Shown: piece by piece, positions 17,708-26,462 of the stretch
Layout of the letters: the number at the start of each line of letters is the position of its first letter
How positions within the stretch are numbered: position 1 is the first letter of the stretch
Source of the DNA: JACXTP01 sp963827905
GTDB taxonomy: Archaea > Thermoplasmatota > Thermoplasmata > Methanomassiliicoccales > UBA472
Reading direction: 5' to 3'
Length of the DNA stretch: 64,000 nucleotides
Assembly (NCBI GenBank): GCA_963827905.1
Contig: CAWHCB010000013.1
Coordinates: 1 to 64,000 of the forward strand
The notes under the pieces: model-generated
The model's database searches: none
Told to the model about the DNA's origin: nothing
What the model saw: the letters and a program-made list of their open reading frames with translations, nothing else
Translations under genes and position numbers: made by a program

Positions 17708-17955
17708 CTAACCTTCACCCCTTTCCTCACAATGCTTGAGGACATCCCTCCCAGAGAGATGCCTCATATCAAATAACGACGACCACGCCCGAAACCAAAA
17801 GCACACTGTTACCGCGCGTGTGGTTATTTGACACGGGTTAATGGGATGACCGCCATGATATATAAGCATTCCTTGATGCCATTGCATATGCGAGCGGGAC
17901 CTCGTGGCCCAGCCATGGGAGGGATTATCTCCGTGCAATTCGCTGATAAGTTCCG
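17708..17955. promoter_or_regulatory. ilvB / GrpB upstream region
   Basis: A 248-base region between divergent genes. On the minus strand, a TTATTTGATATG box (about 17768-17779) precedes a 19-codon frame (ATG at about 17765-17767) that ends TAG exactly against the ilvB ATG. GGGGTGAAGG just before it can serve as the ilvB ribosome site. On the plus strand, ATGATATATAAGC (about 17857-17869) looks like a TATA box but is about 90 bases from the GrpB-like start. No inverted repeat stands out. Confidence 0.35.
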
Positions 17956-18477
17956 ATGGGCCCGGACCCGCGCGATGTCATCGAGATCGTCGACTACGAC
18001 CCCGAATGGCCGAATCTGTATCAGAAGGAGCAGGCCATCCTTACCAAGGCGTTCTCCCGGCTCCATCCGCACATCGAACACATCGGGAGCACCGCCGTGC
18101 CCGGTCTTTGCGCCAAACCCATAATCGACATCATGGTCGGCCTGCCGGCGCTGGAAGGGGCCGACCGTTATGATCCTTTGGTTCGTCCGTTAGGCTATGT
18201 CCACGTGGACCAAGAGGAGGAGGCGAGCAGGGTGTTCTACCGTAAAGGCATGCCGCGTACCCATCACTTGCACATCGTCGCCTTTGGGAGCGAGGAATGG
18301 CACAGCCATCTCTCCTTCCGGGAACTGCTCCGTAACGATCCAGACCTGAGGGGGAGGTATGCCGAACTGAAACGCCGCAGTGCCAAAATGCACCGCGAGG
18401 ACCGAGAGGCATATGTCCGGTCCAAGCAAGGGTTCATCCAGGACGCCATTGGGAAGGCGGGCGGAAACGGCCAATAG
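17956..18477 (+). CDS. GrpB/UPF0157 family protein
   Basis: A 173-residue member of the GrpB family, a nucleotidyltransferase-like fold. Visible signatures are VDYDPEWPNLYQKEQAIL near the start, the diagnostic HIEHIGSTAVPGLCAKPIIDIMVG (about residue 41), RTHHLHIVAFGSEEWHSHLSFRE (about 101) and the end EAYVRSKQGFIQDA. The biochemical function is not established for the family; some copies occur beside dephospho-CoA kinase. ATG 17956 gives a full-length protein. The gene ends in TAG about 40 bases before the luxE-like gene, on the same strand. Confidence 0.83.
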   Translation: MGPDPRDVIEIVDYDPEWPNLYQKEQAILTKAFSRLHPHIEHIGSTAVPGLCAKPIIDIMVGLPALEGADRYDPLVRPLGYVHVDQEEEASRVFYRKGMPRTHHLHIVAFGSEEWHSHLSFRELLRNDPDLRGRYAELKRRSAKMHREDREAYVRSKQGFIQDAIGKAGGNGQ

Positions 18478-18519
18478 GGTTTTATCTTCCAGATTCGGTT
18501 CGATGGCCGGAGGGAGAGG

Positions 18520-19793
18520 TTGAGGTCGGAGGAGATATTGCGGGAGGGACCGAAGAGCGAACTGCTCAAGGACCCCCACGTCAGTAAGGTCTGGGACCTG
18601 GTCATGAACGGGGAGAACCTGTTCGCCATGGGGGCGGAAAGGCTCGCCTCTCTGCGCATGGAACTGATGCGGAGCTCTCTGGACTTCTTCCGCCGGCACA
18701 GCGACCACTACGCAGACCTCTTCGATCGCCTGGACATCGTCCCCTCCCGCGCCACGGTGCAGGACGTCGCCCGGATGGCCATACCCTCCGACATGCTGCG
18801 AGGGGAGGGGCAGAGGCCCCTGACCATAAGGGACCTCGAGCCAGGTGGCGAGACCTTCCAATCCTCCGGAACGACGGGCAAGGACCCGGTTCGCATCTAC
18901 CGCAGCCCTCTGGACCTGGCATTGATGCTCAAGGCCAACACCGACCTCTTCGAGCATCTCTACGGGGGTGCACTGAAGGACGGGGAAGGCATCGCCCTGT
19001 TCATGGCCGCCCCGGAGCTGCGCCACAAGCTCAGCTTCGTGGCCTTCGTGCACCTCACATTGGAGAACAAAGGTATCGAGCTCCTCTACGGCATGGACCT
19101 GGAGAACAAGGACCAGGCAGGGACGCCTTGGCAGAAGCTCACTCCGAACCGCGACAACCTCATGAGGTTCCTGAAGAGCAAGAAGGAGCCCAAGTTGTTC
19201 TTCACCGCTCCCGCCGGCGTGCATCTGCTCGGTAAGCGCTTCGATGACATGGGCGCCCTGAAGCGCACCATCTCCAAGGCCATGATCGGCGCCCCCCCGA
19301 TACGCCTAGGCAAAGGGGGCATGGTGGTGACCGGAGGCGGCTCCAAGGGGTTCGTCGACCTCCCTCCCTATGCTCAGATCGTCTCGGACGCCCGAAGGAA
19401 CTTCCATGCCCAGGACCGATCTGGAAAAGAGGTGCCAGTGCCTTTCATGGACGTGCTGGGCATGACCGAGACCCTCACCGCTCTCATCGACCGGGAGGGG
19501 AGGATGGAAAAGGTCCCCCATCCGCTGGCCGAGGTCTTTATCATGGACCCCACGAACTTCGACGTCGTCGACGGCGCAGATTGCGAGGGCATACTAGGCA
19601 TATTCAACCCCTTCGTCACATCCTGGATGGAATGTTTCTATCCCGGGGACATAATGCTCTCCAAGCCTTCCCCAATTATTACGGGAGGGAGTTCGTCTAC
19701 CGTCGCAGATTGACCGTCCAGGAAGGGTGGGAGATGCAGCGGGCCTGCGGAGGCACCTTGGAGGAGATGATGGTCAAGGGAGGGGGAGCTTGA
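18520..19793 (+). CDS. LuxE-like acyl-protein synthetase (frameshifted)
   Basis: LuxE enzymes activate a carboxylic acid with ATP to an acyl-adenylate and hand it to a reductase. Here the adenylating motif is FQSSGTTGKDPVRIYRS (about residue 117). MVVTGGGSKGFVDLPPYAQ and VPFMDVLGMTETLTALIDREG follow at about 270 and 310. Near 19665-19690 the frame changes and the end reads GREFVYRRRLTVQEGWEMQRACGG. The start is TTG 18520 behind GGAGGGAGAGG. Its final GCTTGA overlaps the TTG start of the luxC-like gene. The substrate need not be a fatty acid; the archaeal context makes an isoprenoid or aromatic acid possible. Confidence 0.77.
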
Positions 19794-21248
19794 AAGGGCC
19801 ATATCACCACGGCGAACCGTTGGACCAGGTGGAAGGGGCTGCCCCGCACCACATCGCCGAGCTCACCATCAAGGGAGTGGACCAGGTGTTGGCGACCTCC
19901 TCCGCGGTGCAGGGCGAGCTGTCATCGCTATCGTTGCAGTCCCGGCTGGACGTCATCGACGCCATGGGTAAGGCCTGGTATCGGGATTACGAGGAGGGTG
20001 CCTTCGACGGACTGAGGACCGACCTGGCCAAGAGCACCGGGTATTCGGAGAACCTCATCGACCTGGAGCTGTCCTTGGTGCCCTCGGTGCTGAGCTGCCT
20101 CCAATCTGGAACGGAACCTCATGGCCTCGCTCATCGGCGGCCCCGCGGCGTTGGAGCGGTTCAAGGAGGTGGACGCCTTCGAATCCTTCCTGCATCGACC
20201 GGCAGGTCCGGTGTTCATAATCAGCTCGGGCAACTCCATCGTTCCCACCCTGATCCCCACCGTCCTATCGTTGGTCACAGGGAACATGACCTTGCTCAAG
20301 CCGTCGCTGGCCAATTACGATGGGGTCATGGCCGTGCTCAGGACCATCGAAAGGGTCCCGCCCTCCCTGGCCCAGGAGGCGATGCGGAGAGCGTTGGTGG
20401 TCAGTTACCTCTCCCACGACAGCCCCGCCTTGGACCACGTCCTCACCCGCTCCGCTGTCGGCGTGATCAACTTCTGGGGCGGAGAGCCGGCCCGGACCGT
20501 CGTCGCGAAGAAGGTGGCGGAGAACCGTCACCGGCCCCGGCTCATCATCAACGGTCCGCTCACCGGGGTGGCCTGGGTGGAGCAGGACGCGGTCACGGAG
20601 GATGCGGCCGACGGTCTGGCCCTCAACATGCTGCTCTACGACCAGCAGCTTTGCTCCTCGCCCACGGCATGCGTGTTCATCGGCGATATGGCCAAGGCCA
20701 AGGATTTCGCCTCCCGGCTCGCCGAGCATCTTGACCGCATCGGACAGGACTTCCCCATGCCCCTGGACGAGGGACGCCTTTTCGCCTTGAACAACTATCG
20801 CCGCGCGTTGCAGCTGGGCGGGGCGTCCGTCCTCTCCTCGAGGCGGGCTGAGAACCCATGGACGGTGGTCATTTCGAAGGGAAGCTCCTCCCTCGCAAAG
20901 GCCATGTCCCAATTCCCCGGGATGGGCCTCCACGCCCGCAGGCGCTTCATCGAGATGGTGGTCATGGAGGACGAGGCGAGCGGCCTGCGGTCGATCTCGA
21001 GGCTCCCGTCCGATCCGGCATTCCAAGGCATCGACAAGGTGCAGACGGTCGGCCTCGTCGTCACGGACGATCGCCAGGACCCGCTCTCCCGTTCCCTGGC
21101 CAGGGCTGGGGTCTATCGCATCGTGCCGGTGGGCGACATGTACATGCGCTCGGCCCTGGAACCTTATGACGGCATCTCCCTGGCGCTTCCCTTCACCTAC
21201 ACCGTTTACCGCCGAGACCGGAACCGCATGACGGAGGATGGGGCTTGA
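19790..21248 (+). CDS. LuxC-like acyl-CoA/acyl-protein reductase (frameshifted)
   Basis: An aldehyde-dehydrogenase-fold reductase that would take the acyl group from LuxE and reduce it to an aldehyde with NADPH. Features: LQSRLDVIDAMGKAWY near the start, AGPVFIISSGNSIVPTLIP, LTRSAVGVINFWGG, and the catalytic-Cys region LLYDQQLCSSPTACVFIG. One shift near 20110 joins LVPSVLSCL to SNLERNLMASLIGGPAALE. The start is TTG 19790 inside GCTTGA of the preceding gene. The stop likewise overlaps the TTG of the next gene, so expression is probably coupled throughout. Confidence 0.78.
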
Positions 21249-22264
21249 GAGTGCTGGTGACCGGCGCCACCGGCTTCCTGGGAGGATATGTGGTGGAGGA
21301 GCTTCGCGCCCACGGCCACGAAGTGATCGCGGCGGCCCGGAAGGGGAGCGATACCTCCCGATTGGAACGTTCTGGGATAATTAGAAGGTCATTCGATCTG
21401 GCCCAACCGGAGGGCATGTCGGAGGCAGTGCGCGGCATGGATGCCGTGGTGCATCTGGCCGCCTATTACACCTTTACCGGAAAGAAGGAGCTGTATCGCA
21501 AGCTTAACGTCGATGCCACCGAAGCGCTCGTCAAGGCCTGTCGCAGCGAGGGGGTAGGGCATCTCCTCTATTGCAGCAGCACCGAGGCCATCGGACCGGT
21601 GCATGGCATCGGCGACGAGGAGAGCGAGCTGCGGCCCCAGTACGATTATGGCCGGTCCAAGGTGGAGGCCGAAAGGATGGTGAGAGAGCTATCTGGACCG
21701 ATGGGATGGACGGTGCTGCGCCCCTCGGGCATCTATGGGCCGGGCAACGTCGACGACGTCTCCTACTGGACCATAGTCACGTATGGCGACCGTCGGTCCA
21801 CCCGATACCTCATCGGGAGCGGGAAGAACCTGATCCAGTTCGTCCACGTCAAGGACGTGGCCCTGGCCTTCCGTCTGGCTTTGGACCGGAGGGAGGCCGC
21901 CAACGGACGGACCTATATCGTGAGCGACAAGCGCGCCTACACCTACGAGGAGGTCTACCACCTGCTCTCCGAGCTGAAGGGCGTGCCTCCGCCCCAGGGA
22001 CACATACCGGCGTTCCTGGCCAAGGCGATGTTGGCCCCGGTGCAGTTGGCCAATAAGGTGCGGGGCAAGGACAGCTTCCTGATGAGGACAAGCACCATCG
22101 ATGCGCTGACCACCGACCGGGCCTACAGCATAGAGAGGGCGAGGCGTGAGCTGGGGTACGAACCACAGCATGACCTGAGGGCTGGATTGGCGGAGACCAT
22201 CGAATGGTATCGCGACAACGGGTTCCTTCCCCCGCCTAGGCCGTGCTCGGAAACGGTTATATGA
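21245..22264 (+). CDS. Extended short-chain dehydrogenase (NAD-dependent epimerase family)
   Basis: A 339-residue extended SDR. The nucleotide-binding VLVTGATGFLGGYVVEEL starts at residue 3. The catalytic triad can be placed as the Ser in LLYCSSTEAIG and YxxxK in YDYGRSKVEAE (about residue 137). LRPSGIYGPGNVDD and IQFVHVKDVALAFRLA follow. The pattern is closest to 3-beta-hydroxysteroid dehydrogenase or OleD-like members, which act on alcohols or ketones next to long hydrophobic chains. It starts with TTG 21245 overlapping the luxC stop. Its place between an acyl reductase and a prenyltransferase suggests lipid or quinone modification, but the substrate is unknown. Confidence 0.8.
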   Translation: MRVLVTGATGFLGGYVVEELRAHGHEVIAAARKGSDTSRLERSGIIRRSFDLAQPEGMSEAVRGMDAVVHLAAYYTFTGKKELYRKLNVDATEALVKACRSEGVGHLLYCSSTEAIGPVHGIGDEESELRPQYDYGRSKVEAERMVRELSGPMGWTVLRPSGIYGPGNVDDVSYWTIVTYGDRRSTRYLIGSGKNLIQFVHVKDVALAFRLALDRREAANGRTYIVSDKRAYTYEEVYHLLSELKGVPPPQGHIPAFLAKAMLAPVQLANKVRGKDSFLMRTSTIDALTTDRAYSIERARRELGYEPQHDLRAGLAETIEWYRDNGFLPPPRPCSETVI

Positions 22265-22301
22265 CCAATCCCCATTTCTGCGGCTAGCCGAGGATGGACC
22301 C

Positions 22302-23270
22302 GTGGCATACGAAGTGAGGACGCGTTGGGACCTGGCCAGGAACGTTTTGAGGCTCTACTACACCATCCCCTTCGTGCTGGCATCGGTGACCGGGGCGGCC
22401 TTCGCTCTCACCATTTCGGACGAATGGCTGTTGGCCCTGCTCATACCGCTCGACATCTTCCTCCTCGCCCTGTTCGTCAACCTCTCCAATGACTACTTTG
22501 ACCATAGGAGCGGGGCCGACCAGAAGCGCTTCCAGACCTTCGACCCATCCTATGAGGCGGAACTGAAGCAGATCTTCAATGACAAGTACTACTGGATGGG
22601 CAACACCTTCGACAAGGGGGAGATCACCGAGCGGCAGGGTAAGATCATACTCGCGATCATAGCGGCCGCGGCAGCGCTGATCGCTCTGCCCATCATCTAC
22701 TACGGCGGTTGGGTGGTGCTGGTGATGGGGGCGGTGGCCTTCTTCCTCAGCTATTTCTACACCGCTCCGCCGCTGAACCTGGGGGCCAGGGGATTCGGGG
22801 AGCTGGACGTGTTCCTGTCATTCGCGCTGATGTCGTACTTCACCTTCTATGTCATCGTCCCGGAGCTGAACTGGGAGATGGTCATCATCGCCATCACCGT
22901 CGGGATCGCGGTCATGCTCATGCGCGCGGTGGACCAGATGTCCGGATATGATGCCCACAAGGCGGCCGGGGAGAAGGACTTCAGCGTCCGCTTCGGCCAG
23001 GAGGGCTCGGCCCGCATCACGGTCTGGCTCCTGGCCGTGATGTACGTCCTGTGCGGGGCGCTGGCGGTCCTTTTCGGCCTCCAGTACCTGGTGCTTTTCC
23101 TCACCCTCCCGGTGGCGGTGCGCATGGCCAAGATGTTCCAGGCCAAGGAGGACAAGTTCCGTTGGGTGCGGCCTGTTCCCGAGATGCTCAAGATCGCCAC
23201 CGGGCATGAGATCCTGGTGGTGATGGCCATCGCCATCGGTTTCGCCGTCGAGACCTATATCACGGGCTGA
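22302..23270 (+). CDS. UbiA-family membrane prenyltransferase
   Basis: A 322-residue integral membrane enzyme with about eight or nine hydrophobic helices. The first prenyl-diphosphate motif is LSNDYFDHRSGAD (about residue 60). The second aspartate-rich loop is RAVDQMSGYDAHKAAGEKDFSVRFG (about residue 207). YFYTAPPLNLGARGFGELDVFLSF is the typical MenA/UbiA segment before the second motif. It should attach a prenyl chain to an aromatic or sugar acceptor; in archaea relatives make geranylgeranylglyceryl phosphate derivatives or menaquinone. The start is GTG 22302. It follows the SDR gene by 37 bases and probably completes the lux-like operon. Confidence 0.85.
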   Translation: MAYEVRTRWDLARNVLRLYYTIPFVLASVTGAAFALTISDEWLLALLIPLDIFLLALFVNLSNDYFDHRSGADQKRFQTFDPSYEAELKQIFNDKYYWMGNTFDKGEITERQGKIILAIIAAAAALIALPIIYYGGWVVLVMGAVAFFLSYFYTAPPLNLGARGFGELDVFLSFALMSYFTFYVIVPELNWEMVIIAITVGIAVMLMRAVDQMSGYDAHKAAGEKDFSVRFGQEGSARITVWLLAVMYVLCGALAVLFGLQYLVLFLTLPVAVRMAKMFQAKEDKFRWVRPVPEMLKIATGHEILVVMAIAIGFAVETYITG

Positions 23271-23481
23271 TTGGGTCGTTGCGCCGCATCATCTTGTACA
23301 GGAACAAGGCCAATAAGGCGACGATCAGGACCAGCTCGGTCGCGAAAAAATAAACGGTCCAGATAATGTTCACGGTCACCGGGTCAAATGGAAATGAACC
23401 GATGATCACGACGGGCAAGGCCAACAAGGCCCCGATCCAAGCAACAGCTTCAGGACCTCGGACCGAAATGCCCTCCTTCAT
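23260..23481 (-). CDS. Small two-helix membrane protein
   Basis: A 73-residue protein with two hydrophobic helices, AWIGALLALPVVIIGSFPF and IIWTVYFFATELVLIVALLALFLY, and a basic end (KMMRRND). I recognise no family. It converges with the ubiA-like gene and overlaps its end by 11 bases. It lies downstream of the radical SAM gene on the same strand, 25 bases after it. The membrane character and compact position support it, but it could be a shadow. Confidence 0.45.
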   Translation of the reverse strand: MKEGISVRGPEAVAWIGALLALPVVIIGSFPFDPVTVNIIWTVYFFATELVLIVALLALFLYKMMRRNDPISP

Positions 23482-23506
23482 AAGAATAGTTGGGGCTCTG
23501 ATCGCC

Positions 23507-24448
23507 TTAGTCTTTTCTCCTCTTCCCGCTCAAGGCGAAGCGCCCTGACATCTGCGAGATGGCGAACGGGTTGCCCCTGACGATGAGCGAGTACTCCCGC
23601 ACCGCGTCAAAGCCGCATCGCTTGCAGGCCTCGGTGCCGCGCATGGGGCAGCCGTAGAAGTAGGTCGGGCCAGGCAGGACGAAGGCCGAGGCCCAGGCCG
23701 GGCATCTCCGCTCATAGTCCTCGATCAGAAGCTCCTTCAGCGCGCTGTTGGTGTTGAGCACCGGAAAGCCCTGCTTCTTCAAGGCCATGGCCTCCTCCAC
23801 CACCTTCCGCTTCTCCTCCAAGGACAGGGCCTGGGACATCGGCGGCGGGGTGAGGAAGTTGATCATCAGGCCATTTATGCGGCCGCTGGCCTGTACCGCC
23901 TCCAGCGTTCCCTTCAGCGCGTCCTTGTTCTCTTGCATGACCACCATGTTGGCGAAGATGTTCGGATGTTCCGTTCGGGCCAGATTGGCCATCAGCCGGT
24001 CGAACACGCCCGGCCCCCGGATGCGGTCGTGCACCTCCCTGGGGCCGTCCAACGAGACGGAGATGACGTCGCTCTGCTCGAAAATCACATTGGTGCCGTT
24101 GGTGGTATAGCCCGTGACGAAGTAACCGACCTTTTTTGCCGCTTGGATGAGGTCGCCTAGGTCCTTGTCCCCGTCCTTCCATAAGGTGGGCTCCCCGCCT
24201 TCGAAGAACGCCACCCGCGCTCCTTCCTCGAACTTCTTTTCGAGCTCCAGCACTGCCATGTCGTAAGGCATGTTGCGGGGGCCAGGCAGCTTGTCCAAGT
24301 TCTCTTGGACGCTGCAGTGCTTGCAGCGGAGGTTGCAATCGTAGTTGATCAGCATGGTGGTGACCAAGGGGTCCTTCCGTCCCATCTTGCTGAGCATGAA
24401 CCATTTGGCATAGTAGCCATACTGACCTGCGGCCTTCAGTTTGGACAT
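23507..24448 (-). CDS. Radical SAM protein
   Basis: A 313-residue radical S-adenosylmethionine enzyme. The cluster motif is INYDCNLRCKHCSVQE (CxxxCxxC, about residue 35). The SAM-binding FFEGGEPTLW is near 84 and VISVSLDGPREVHDRIRG near 128. The C-terminal Cys residues (ERRCPAW, FYGCPMRGTEACKRCGFD) may hold a second cluster, as in SPASM/heme-synthesis-like members. The closest general pattern is the MoaA/NirJ/PqqE-like group; no target peptide gene is evident. ATG 24446-24448 is chosen over the upstream TTG because GGAGA stands just before it. Confidence 0.8.
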   Translation of the reverse strand: MSKLKAAGQYGYYAKWFMLSKMGRKDPLVTTMLINYDCNLRCKHCSVQENLDKLPGPRNMPYDMAVLELEKKFEEGARVAFFEGGEPTLWKDGDKDLGDLIQAAKKVGYFVTGYTTNGTNVIFEQSDVISVSLDGPREVHDRIRGPGVFDRLMANLARTEHPNIFANMVVMQENKDALKGTLEAVQASGRINGLMINFLTPPPMSQALSLEEKRKVVEEAMALKKQGFPVLNTNSALKELLIEDYERRCPAWASAFVLPGPTYFYGCPMRGTEACKRCGFDAVREYSLIVRGNPFAISQMSGRFALSGKRRKD

Positions 24449-24666
24449 CCGTCTCTCCAATCAGCTGCCGCTATTAAAATCTGCGACCTGGACATTGTCA
24501 GAGATACAATGATTTTCAAAGTACCAGATAATCACGGAAGGGATGCTGGAAAGCATGGATCCATCTGGTATCGATCGCGCTTCCATCATCCATTTCAGCA
24601 ATAAAATCTAATATTGGTGGTCATGGATAACTTCATAGGGATTTTTCCCTAAGGAGGAATGATTGA

Positions 24667-24932
24667 ATGGCAAGTTTAAAACACAAGTGATCGAGACCAT
24701 CGCTGCCCTGATGACAGCGGCGTTCGGTGTGTTGGCCGCATTGGCTTGGAACTCAGGCGATCGTAGCCCTTGTAGAGGAATATCTTGAATCGCGGGTGAA
24801 GGTTGGATCGCATTGATGATATACGCGGTCATAGTGACCATAATCGCAGTCATCGCCATCATCGTGATCGCACGGGCCGCTGCCAAGGCTAAGGCCGCTG
24901 ACATGAAGGTCGATGAGAAATTGAAGAAGTAA
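24667..24932 (+). CDS. DUF5654-like small membrane protein (frameshifted)
   Basis: Plus-strand translation pieces join into a known archaeal small-protein pattern: MASLKHK, then QVIETIAALMTAAFGVLAALAW, then QAIVALVEEYL, then EGWIALMIYAVIVTIIAVIAIIVIARAAAKAKA ending MKVDEKLKK. Two hydrophobic helices flank a short loop. Three single-base shifts (near 24688, 24752 and 24805) are needed over 266 bases. AAGGAGG lies nine bases before the ATG. The function is unknown. The minus-strand open frame over the same stretch is its hydrophobic mirror and not a gene. Bases 24449-24666 upstream hold no other gene. Confidence 0.6.
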
Positions 24933-25019
24933 ACAAATTTTCGAATATGAGGGGGAGGCACCGCCCGCTCTCACATATATTTTTATCAGATCACGGATTT
25001 CCCTTTTCCGGTCAGGTCT

Positions 25020-25334
25020 ATGTTAGTGTTCTCCTACATCTTACTGATATTCGGTCTGGGACTGATAGTCTATGGCCTGGTGGTAAGGGCCAGGGGCATC
25101 AAGGCGGTCCCGTTCTATAAGGAGGACCCCAACGTGCAGATAAAGGAGGAGGACGTGGTGTCGTTCGCCAGCCGCTGCCTCCTGCTCCTGGGCTTCGTCA
25201 TCGCCGTCATCTCCATCGCCATGATCTTGATCGGGGAGGACAAGTGGCCCATCATCCTGCTGACGATCGTCTTCGTCCCCTTCATCTTCTACGCCATCAA
25301 GATGGCGCCCAAGGTATACATCATCCCCAAGTGA
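25020..25334 (+). CDS. Small membrane protein
   Basis: A 104-residue protein with three hydrophobic stretches: MLVFSYILLIFGLGLIVYGLVV at the start, LLLLGFVIAVISIAMILIG in the middle and IILLTIVFVPFIFYAI near the end, with a charged loop (FYKEDPNVQIKEEDVV) between the first two. A TATA-like TATTTTTATCAG precedes the ATG by about 30-40 bases. No family or function is recognised. It lies between the DUF5654-like gene and GAPDH, all on the plus strand. Confidence 0.6.
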   Translation: MLVFSYILLIFGLGLIVYGLVVRARGIKAVPFYKEDPNVQIKEEDVVSFASRCLLLLGFVIAVISIAMILIGEDKWPIILLTIVFVPFIFYAIKMAPKVYIIPK

Positions 25335-25378
25335 TGCCAGTTAGCACGATGCTTTCGTCGGGGCAATCAAAAGGCAGA

Positions 25379-25395
25379 TATTACCCGAGGTAATA
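25379..25395. promoter_or_regulatory. Inverted repeat at the gap promoter
   Basis: TATTACC (25379-25385) and GGTAATA (25389-25395) are exact reverse complements separated by CGA. The repeat starts 39 bases before the GAPDH ATG 25418, exactly where the TATA box should lie. A protein bound here would compete with TATA-binding protein, so it is a candidate operator for glycolytic control. This is symmetry evidence only. Confidence 0.45.
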
Positions 25396-25417
25396 ACCGG
25401 GGATGGAGAGTGCGGTC

Positions 25418-26434
25418 ATGAAGGTGAAGGTAGGCGTCAACGGTTACGGGACCATCGGTAAGAGGGCGGCCTGGGCGGTTTCCAAGCAGGACGATATGGA
25501 GATCGTCGGGGTCACCAAGACCAGGCCCAGCTACGAGGCCAAGCAGGCGGTGGCGGAAGGGTTCCCCTTGTACGGGGCTTGCCTGGAGGACGTTGGCGAG
25601 TTCGACAAGGCCGGCTACAAGTGCGCTGGCACACTGGACGACCTGCTGAAGAAGGTCGACATCATCATCGACACCACCCCGGGCGGCATTGGCGCGCAGT
25701 ACAAGGCCAAATATGAGCAGGCGGGGGTCAAGGCGATATTCCAAGGAGGGGAGGAGCACGGCATAACTGGCATCTCTTTCAACGCCCTCGCCAACTACCA
25801 TGAGTCCTGGGGCGCCCGCTTCGTGCGCGTCGTCTCCTGCAACACCACCGGCTTGGTGCGCACCCTGTTCCCCATCGACAAGGAGTTCGGGGTGGAGAGG
25901 GTCATCGCATCGTTGATCCGGCGCGGCGCCGACCCGTCCGACCGGAGGGGCTCGCCGCTCAACTCCATCGAGCCTTCGCTCAAGTTGCCCACCCATCATG
26001 GGCCGGACGTGCAGACCATCATGCCGTGGTTGCCCATCCAGACCATGGCGGTGGTGACGCCCACCACCCTGATGCACGTTCATTGCATCGCGGTGGACCT
26101 GAAGCGCAAGGTGACCGAGGAGGAGGTCATGAACGTCTGGAAAAAATCCCCACGCGTCCGCTTGGTCTCAGGGAAGGACGGCATCAAGGGCACCGGCCAG
26201 GTCATGGAAATGGCCCGGGACATGGGTCGGGCCAGGGGCGACATGATGGAGATCGTGGTCTGGAAGGACGGCACCAAGGTCATGGACAACCACCTCTACT
26301 ACTACCAGGCGGTGCACCAGGAGTCCGACGTCGTCCCGGAGAACGTGGACTGCATCCGGGCCATGTGCAAGCTGGAGCAGGACCCCACCATATCCATCGC
26401 CAAGACTGACAAGGCTATCGGGCTGGCCAAATAA
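25418..26434 (+). CDS. gap: Glyceraldehyde-3-phosphate dehydrogenase, archaeal type II
   Basis: A 338-residue archaeal-type phosphorylating GAPDH. It interconverts glyceraldehyde 3-phosphate and 1,3-bisphosphoglycerate with NAD(P), mainly in gluconeogenesis in archaea. The Rossmann start is VKVGVNGYGTIGKRAAWAV, the catalytic Cys is in VVSCNTTGLVR (about residue 140), and RRGADPSDRRGSPLNSI and LPTHHGPDV are typical archaeal segments. ATG 25418 is preferred to the ATG 15 bases upstream because the homology begins there. With pgk 1.2 kb downstream it covers two consecutive steps of the pathway. Confidence 0.92.
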   Translation: MKVKVGVNGYGTIGKRAAWAVSKQDDMEIVGVTKTRPSYEAKQAVAEGFPLYGACLEDVGEFDKAGYKCAGTLDDLLKKVDIIIDTTPGGIGAQYKAKYEQAGVKAIFQGGEEHGITGISFNALANYHESWGARFVRVVSCNTTGLVRTLFPIDKEFGVERVIASLIRRGADPSDRRGSPLNSIEPSLKLPTHHGPDVQTIMPWLPIQTMAVVTPTTLMHVHCIAVDLKRKVTEEEVMNVWKKSPRVRLVSGKDGIKGTGQVMEMARDMGRARGDMMEIVVWKDGTKVMDNHLYYYQAVHQESDVVPENVDCIRAMCKLEQDPTISIAKTDKAIGLAK

Positions 26435-26462
26435 GGCCGCCCTTTTCTTTATAATATTTCGA

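Noticed and set aside
24608..24961. A 117-residue hydrophobic minus-strand frame
   Set aside because: The plus strand gives a better known pattern (DUF5654-like) with a ribosome site; the minus frame is hydrophobic only because its complement is.
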